NCBI GenBank assembly: GCA_964348665.1
Contig: CAYGDP010000005.1
Span: 62,001-126,000 of the forward strand
DNA length: 64,000 nucleotides
Origin: CAYGDP01 sp964348665
Lineage (GTDB): Bacteria > Verrucomicrobiota > Verrucomicrobiia > Palsa-1439 > CAYGDP01
Reading direction: 5' to 3'
The position numbers and the translations under genes are program-made. Shown piece after piece: positions 60,601-64,000 of this stretch; within the stretch, counting starts at the first letter, position 1, and each line of letters starts with the position of its first letter. The notes beneath the pieces were generated by a model, which made no database searches, was not told the DNA's origin, and saw nothing but the letters and a program-made list of their open reading frames with translations.

Positions 60601-61428
60601 CAAGCGACGGCGGAAGACCCGGCGCCGCCCGTCGAACCGGCGAAACCGGCTTCTCTGGGCAAAACGGTGTTGCGCTACCCCGATACCAGTTTTCTCGAAG
60701 AAGCGTTCAAGCCCTCCTACATCCGCGTCAAGAACGACCTTGTCGAGAACGGGTTGGACAAGCAAGATGGCTACGGCGTCCCAGATGGCCAAGGCGGAGT
60801 CGAATTCGCTCCGAATATTTTGCCAAAGGGTAACTTTGGCGCCGCCAAAGTGCCTTTACAGTATAACTTGCAGTTCAACCTGGCCGACTCCACGACAATA
60901 CGCGACGTAAGAAGCCACGAAGCGTTTTGGGTTGTTCAGATCGTCAGCGCCTATGAACAGCTCGATGGTGAGAACAGCAATGATCCTGATGGAGATTGGC
61001 CGAGTATAAACTGGAACCCCATCCTCGGTGACACTCCGAATCCTGGAAAAGACATGCCTTGCTACATTTTTTCGGAAACCATCCGAGACATCGCTGGCAA
61101 GTCGGGCAAGGATGACGCTACACCTACTCGAACTCACACTGCAAATGGCGATCCCGCCGTTATCGAAAAGCGGATTGTCGCGCATGAACCGGGGCACCGG
61201 TTTGGCATAGTGCATGGAGTAGATACCGGTGGCCGACCTACAGTGATTCTGACGGGCGGACAAACACTTTCACCCGACTATCCAGTGTTTTCGTCAATAT
61301 TTGCTCCCGGAAATCCGCCAGAAGAAGGCCTGATGCGCACGTTCACGAACTTGACTGGCTCGGATGCCGACAACCGTTTCTACCCTCTTCACTTGAACGG
61401 GATCCGATTCCAGAAGATAGCACAATGA
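57646..61428 (+). CDS. Giant secreted Asp-rich protein with C-terminal metzincin motif
   Basis: 1260 residues. A short charged start and a hydrophobic segment (about 13-33) form a signal or anchor; the mature part begins near a CCGGST sequence. Asp-rich loops such as NDNDDNQNGKPDLQD and LDDDDKDGKFDVDDDV recur, each opening a beta-type domain, and look like calcium sites. Near the C-terminus, HEPGHRFGIVH (1180-1190) matches the metzincin zinc signature HExxHxxGxxH, and EGLMRTF at 1226-1232 can form the Met-turn. The protein is thus a candidate secreted metalloprotease. The protein downstream (61433) probably works with it. Confidence 0.65.
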   Translation: MQPNREEGKTSAKILAVMICAVTLVATIFTIATSPIGGTCCGGSTTVEPEPTIIPGVDPPPPDPIIEVLDDLYSGEILPSPEEIIAQLAACQCNPTASGILTNIEWGHQRFDGIATVTTDAPGNFTFLTALAGPCKSKFEPGSPAWVGATPVITGGCSTFSTALFTAPPTAKPGDEFTVKVSLLGAAAPGQGQQTNCAGQPVGGEQTIKVFISSLDTDSDNNGVVEPKVDDAKDMVAPGKVICLNDNDDNQNGKPDLQDTGFADKDLTEAVLTFPALSEINRNIQIPADTPFPCFTNVINLNPTIKLTIKSGGIRVWKDRNKSELYLPDPRPGHQGALSREFPIASAPRTVFVEGVSSGEAQLEMLIIPDGSTDTVLFTVIKPNLQVANLPEEDGNANTPDELDPGAFLCVNDDFDELNRNIAGDLVADNDPSVPASIKAGDNELVAATLTQFPPLEGTWEISAPGGTAKVWWKNRQDQYVEVTEGGTPVKIDAIGGEVIQLLIEGIIASSAVRADEIKAVFTPAVAPMLHCEDTVKLTVVDMDIDIYMPKALDSTTSMIPRAEANSIGSVTFVNLDDDDKDGKFDVDDDVVDTGDDDLVKLVMTVTPADFKDEPNAFATIQAKTGHQFVRVWRQEDKASSSFLFGENSPSTTLPLHSQFFASAGDGLTLTMWVEAIAYHTAPLGTTFGAQIGIGTQVICTEDPALTNEGIVKMEWVGQGNSVNDDDTLLDDPNFAQHFPSGDNPGAKAVFPDLRSDDFTVGSTGQIMPKNSNKIFRDKVLAKVTISSKPPRPLSLTLKPFDVDDPSDENGPVDDSTSPGSIQYDAKTFTPTTTFKNEEEPEDNRGGAGKFTGTFVTNGIKKISVLTGQDVYTAEFQVTHNPGDNFRVVAQSQAESFQIIENPDEALDKKVVAGHTLSREERNANKQRIINTKKITGVDASQDPRDWELPKTDKLGQPVMVATPTLTVWRFLHLELDSMIAPVNFQATAEDPAPPVEPAKPASLGKTVLRYPDTSFLEEAFKPSYIRVKNDLVENGLDKQDGYGVPDGQGGVEFAPNILPKGNFGAAKVPLQYNLQFNLADSTTIRDVRSHEAFWVVQIVSAYEQLDGENSNDPDGDWPSINWNPILGDTPNPGKDMPCYIFSETIRDIAGKSGKDDATPTRTHTANGDPAVIEKRIVAHEPGHRFGIVHGVDTGGRPTVILTGGQTLSPDYPVFSSIFAPGNPPEEGLMRTFTNLTGSDADNRFYPLHLNGIRFQKIAQ

Positions 61429-61432
61429 AGCG

Positions 61433-62398
61433 ATGAATAATTCAGCACGAATCAGGATTTGTGGAGTTGTGTTTATTGCAGCGCTTGTGTGGAACGTCCG
61501 CCCCATGGCAGCAGGCGAACAAACCGTGCGTGTCATGCTGGACACCGAAACAAAAGAGGTCCGCGTCAACGAAGGATTTTGGATCAAAATCACGATCCAG
61601 AATCGTAGCAAGGACCAAATCTGGGTGCCTAGATTCAAGCCTTGGGAAACCCATCGTGTATTTTATCAGATCCGCCGTAAGAGAGAGGTAGATTTCAACG
61701 ACTGGTTTCCCCCGCACCACAAGGGTGTGAATTTGCCAGTCGCGATGGACGACGTACCTCCTGGTGGTCGGTATGGCATCTACGCGTTCATTTTTACCGG
61801 TAGAAACTATGATGAGTCCGATCTCAGTAAACCCAAAATCATCTTTGAAGAACCCGGCCAATACGAACTTCGGGTTGGAGTCAACCCGTGGTGGAAAGGC
61901 GAACCTTTCATCATTTCGAACGTCGTCAACATCCGTGTTAAGGAAGCGGATCCTGAGGGGGCGCGAATCGTTGCCGAGCGTCGTGAAGACATCTATGACC
62001 ATATTTTCGGCGTAGTGGCCGAGAATTCTGACCTAGTTGTAGAATTTTCCGAGAACGTGCAGGCCTTGCTGTCAAAACTCCCAGAGGGCAGACTGAAACA
62101 AGCACTGCTTCGTCGGCTGGCGGTTTACGACGTGTTAGAGGGTAGGGATGAACATGATCGGAAACAAGCGCTGAAGCGGTTTGAGAATCTTCGTAAGCGA
62201 AGCAGCCGTCTGGCGGCGGAGCTAATGAATTTAGACCTCGCGAAGCATTACACTACGTTTCGGTGGAAAGGGGCGCTGGACGTAAAGTTAGAGGAGATCG
62301 AATCGCTGGTGAAAGACATCAAAGAACCCAGCGAACGCAAGCGCATGATAGACGCCTACATCAAGGTGGAGAAACAAAAAGTCAAGGGAGCAAAATGA
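61433..62398 (+). CDS. Hypothetical secreted protein, partner of the metzincin-like gene
   Basis: 321 residues starting 5 bp after the giant gene. The N-terminal signal segment has CGVVFIAALVWNVRPMAAGE. The first half is beta-rich (VNEGFWIKITIQNRSKDQIW, YELRVGVNPWWKGEPF), like an immunoglobulin-type fold. The second half is helical and charged, ending in KVEKQKVKGAK. I do not recognise a family. A second, decayed copy of its first codons lies at 62558-62647. Confidence 0.6.
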   Translation: MNNSARIRICGVVFIAALVWNVRPMAAGEQTVRVMLDTETKEVRVNEGFWIKITIQNRSKDQIWVPRFKPWETHRVFYQIRRKREVDFNDWFPPHHKGVNLPVAMDDVPPGGRYGIYAFIFTGRNYDESDLSKPKIIFEEPGQYELRVGVNPWWKGEPFIISNVVNIRVKEADPEGARIVAERREDIYDHIFGVVAENSDLVVEFSENVQALLSKLPEGRLKQALLRRLAVYDVLEGRDEHDRKQALKRFENLRKRSSRLAAELMNLDLAKHYTTFRWKGALDVKLEEIESLVKDIKEPSERKRMIDAYIKVEKQKVKGAK

Positions 62399-62553
62399 TT
62401 CTCCCATCGTTCGGACGCCAAGCGGCAAACTCCGGCTGCACGACGGACGAGGGAATGATGCAAACTTTGAACAACCTGACAGGAAACGATTCCAAGAACC
62501 TGTTCCTGCCTCTCCACTTGAACGGGATTCGATACCAGAAGATAGCACAATGA
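62395..62553 (+). pseudogene. Decayed copy of the metzincin-like C-terminus
   Basis: This segment encodes DEGMMQTLNNLTGND and then LPLHLNGIRYQKIAQ, ending in a TGA stop. The giant protein ends EEGLMRTFTNLTGSD then YPLHLNGIRFQKIAQ. The catalytic HExxH part is missing. An ATG at 62395 overlaps the stop of the partner gene, so a 52-residue peptide could still be made. Confidence 0.75.
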
Positions 62554-62557
62554 AGCG

Positions 62558-62700
62558 ATGAATAATTCAGCACGAATCGGGATTTGTCGAATTGCGTTTA
62601 TAGCGGCGGTTGTGTGGCGTGTCCGCCCCTCGCTGCATGCGCGTTAATCGTGTGTCTTGCTGGACAATGCAACATAGCGGTCCTAGTCAAGGAAGCTGAA
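62558..62700 (+). pseudogene. Decayed copy of the partner gene 5' end
   Basis: Starting 5 bp after the metzincin tail copy, ATG 62558 opens MNNSARIGICRIAFIAAVVW, close to the real MNNSARIRICGVVFIAALVW, then stops at 62647. Similarity to the intact gene continues in pieces to about 62700 (TGTCTTGCTGGACAATGCAA against TGTCATGCTGGACACCGAAA) with deletions. The spacing to the preceding copy is the same 5 bp as in the intact pair. Confidence 0.75.
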
Positions 62701-62718
62701 TCATGAGGAATTGCTCTC

Positions 62719-63150
62719 CTACTTCCGTTTTTCGTCGGCGTCGAGCAAGTCGAAGTAAGTCAGCAACTCGCCTTTCGGTCGTCCCAATTCCGCGTTGCGT
62801 TTGGCAAACCATTCTTTGTCCTTGGCTGATTGCGGCGCGCGCCGACGCATTCCATCGCTCCATTTTTTGATTTGCGCTGGCGCATGACAGGTTCGAGAGC
62901 GAATTTGTGTTAAGACATCCGCATCGCAAGCCGATTTCTTGATGATGGCAAAAAGATCGTCCGCGTCGAGTTTCAAGAACTGGAGGAGATGCTGGTCGAG
63001 CGGGCAGTTCCAGATATACTCGCCCAAGGTACCCGCCAGTTTCGCGCGCGCCTTGTCAATCATTCGCGGCAAATGCACATACCCGCCCAGTGTCTCCTGC
63101 GGGCTGCGCGGGTAAATATTGCGAAGATCAATCGTACGAAAGGATTTCAT
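62719..63150 (-). CDS. DUF5069-like protein
   Basis: 143 residues from ATG 63150; longer frames upstream run into the membrane-protein gene. The sequence begins FRTIDLRNIYPRSPQETLGG and has a helical body (MIDKARAKLAGTLGEYIWNC, LLQFLKLDADDLFAIIKKSA), which fits the DUF5069 family. The function is unknown. It is cytoplasmic. The gene is separated from the upstream membrane protein by 11 bp and probably shares its transcript. Confidence 0.75.
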   Translation of the reverse strand: MKSFRTIDLRNIYPRSPQETLGGYVHLPRMIDKARAKLAGTLGEYIWNCPLDQHLLQFLKLDADDLFAIIKKSACDADVLTQIRSRTCHAPAQIKKWSDGMRRRAPQSAKDKEWFAKRNAELGRPKGELLTYFDLLDADEKRK

Positions 63151-63161
63151 CCGGCGATGAT

Positions 63162-63608
63162 TTAGCACATAAACCGGCCGGGGACAACGCCGCCCATGAC
63201 GATCATCACCGGGATATCGGCGAGACAGGAAATTGCGATGCCGCCGGCGCGCCAAAAACGTTCGCGCTGGGTGATGCCCCACGCAAATCCGACGATCGAC
63301 CTCGATTCTCGCGAGAGAATGGCGGAGATAATTGACCATTCCACCCATCGCACCGGAACATAGACCCCTAGGTACGCAAGAATGCTGCGGGCGGGCACAC
63401 CGGAGAGTTCACCATACACGAACGACACGCCGAAGAAGATGAGGATGCCAAAGACCAATCCAAGTGCGGCGCGCAAAATGCCAAGCAACAACGCGCGCTG
63501 CAAAAATTTGCCGCGTTCCGGTGCGAACCATCGCGCCCCTGCATAACACCACGCGACATACGCGGTGTATTTGATCAGAAAATAAATCGCGATAGGCGTG
63601 CCGGACAT
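63162..63608 (-). CDS. Small integral membrane protein
   Basis: 148 residues with about four membrane segments (PIAIYFLIKYTAYVAWCYAG, ALLLGILRAALGLVFGILIF, IGDLRAFL-type loops are not seen; VRWVEWSIISAILSRES, IAISCLADIPVMIVMGGVVP). I do not recognise a family. It follows glyA by three bases on the same strand. No active-site motif is visible. Confidence 0.65.
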   Translation of the reverse strand: MSGTPIAIYFLIKYTAYVAWCYAGARWFAPERGKFLQRALLLGILRAALGLVFGILIFFGVSFVYGELSGVPARSILAYLGVYVPVRWVEWSIISAILSRESRSIVGFAWGITQRERFWRAGGIAISCLADIPVMIVMGGVVPGRFMC

Positions 63609-63611
63609 CGC

Positions 63612-64000
63612 CTAATATGGCAGCGGAAACTTGGCTGTCAATGCGCGGACTTTGTCTTTGACGCGGGGGGCGGTGGCAGGGTCGGCGTGGTTTTCGAGGG
63701 CTTCGGTGATGAGGGCGGCGATTTGTTCCATCTCGGGTTCTTTCATGCCGCGGGTGGTGACGGCGGGGGAGCCGACGCGGATGCCGCTGGCGGTGAGCGG
63801 TTTTTCGGGGTCGTACGGAATGAGGTTTTTGTTGACGGTGATGCCGGCGCGGTCGAGGGCTTCCTGGGCAATTTTGCCGGTGAGTTTCTTGGGGCGGAGA
63901 TCCACGAGAGAGAGATGGTTGTCGGTGCCGCCGCTGATGATGCGGAAGCCATGTTTGGTGAGGGCGGCGGCAAGAGCTTGGGCGTTCTTGACGATTTGAC
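63612..64000 (-). CDS. glyA: Serine hydroxymethyltransferase, C-terminal part (partial)
   Basis: The last 128 or so residues are seen; the gene continues past the window end. Typical segments are ISGGTDNHLSLVDLRP, GKIAQEALDRAGITVNKN, PYDPEKPLTASGIRVGSPAV and TTRGMKEPEM. The enzyme interconverts serine and glycine with tetrahydrofolate as one-carbon carrier, using pyridoxal phosphate. The active-site Lys is outside the window. Confidence 0.95.
   Translation of the reverse strand, partial: QIVKNAQALAAALTKHGFRIISGGTDNHLSLVDLRPKKLTGKIAQEALDRAGITVNKNLIPYDPEKPLTASGIRVGSPAVTTRGMKEPEMEQIAALITEALENHADPATAPRVKDKVRALTAKFPLPY

Noticed and set aside
57646..61428. Reading the Asp-rich loops as a RTX-type toxin
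   Set aside because: The loops lack the GGxGxDxxx nonapeptide pattern in tandem; they are single Asp-rich loops opening separate domains.
1..64000. CRISPR array
   Set aside because: No run of equal-length direct repeats with regular spacers was seen; the repeats found are palindromic, scattered elements.
1..64000. Transposase or integrase gene to explain the repeats and tail copies
   Set aside because: No reading frame shows DDE, tyrosine recombinase or Y1 transposase motifs.

Overview
The window reads as a chromosomal segment of a bacterium from the PVC superphylum, most likely Verrucomicrobiota. The reasons are a one-chain SecDF beside YajC and Tgt, a ThuA/PVC-type dehydrogenase with a cytochrome c/HEAT partner, two DUF6785-like membrane proteins, and a serine/threonine kinase fused to a WD40 array. 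No plasmid, phage structural or transposase genes were seen. The assignment is inference from gene content.

Layout. 1-2129: end of a restriction subunit and its DNA methyltransferase. 2322-6837: secreted ThuA/PVC dehydrogenase and cytochrome c protein. 6870-7267: decayed ORF6N gene. 7280-13547: core genes serA, rpmB and recJ, interrupted by small accessory genes (a TPR-like protein, a metallophosphoesterase-like protein, a ParE-type toxin-antitoxin pair). Decayed copies of the rpmB and recJ 3' ends lie next to those accessory genes. 13624-19613: secDF-yajC-tgt-proS, all on the minus strand. 19672-24148: a compact accessory locus with two tandem SLATT-like membrane proteins on the plus strand converging on a TIR-TM protein and a SLOG-like protein on the minus strand. 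A 36-bp near-perfect palindrome lies just outside it. 24404-33570: housekeeping and small secreted genes (isomerase, LolA-like protein, DUF502, ybeY, phoH, YbaK, AmrS, rhomboid, tRNA-Lys, thioredoxin, ferredoxin). 33663-36115: MBL hydrolase, PAP2 phosphatase, FHA-cyclase. 36143-41976: minus-strand genes for carbohydrate use (MetE-like, isomerase, SIS, Gfo/Idh, ROK kinase, SDR). 42017-45388: kinase with 14 WD40 repeats. 46554-57490: a tightly coupled four-gene membrane operon (DUF6785, dead-M28/FtsX fusion, DUF6785, GT-C-like). 57646-62700: a giant Asp-rich secreted protein with a metzincin motif, its partner, and the ruins of a tandem duplicate. 62719-64000: DUF5069, a membrane protein and the 3' part of glyA.

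The best candidate for an undescribed system is the TIR/SLOG/SLATT locus. TIR enzymes make or destroy NAD-derived nucleotides, SLOG domains bind such nucleotides, and SLATT proteins are predicted membrane effectors. Together they suggest a Thoeris-like sensing module wired to membrane-disrupting effectors. A second theme is the recurrence of decayed 3'-end copies of conserved genes on the far side of accessory genes (rpmB, recJ, and in a related form the metzincin gene).
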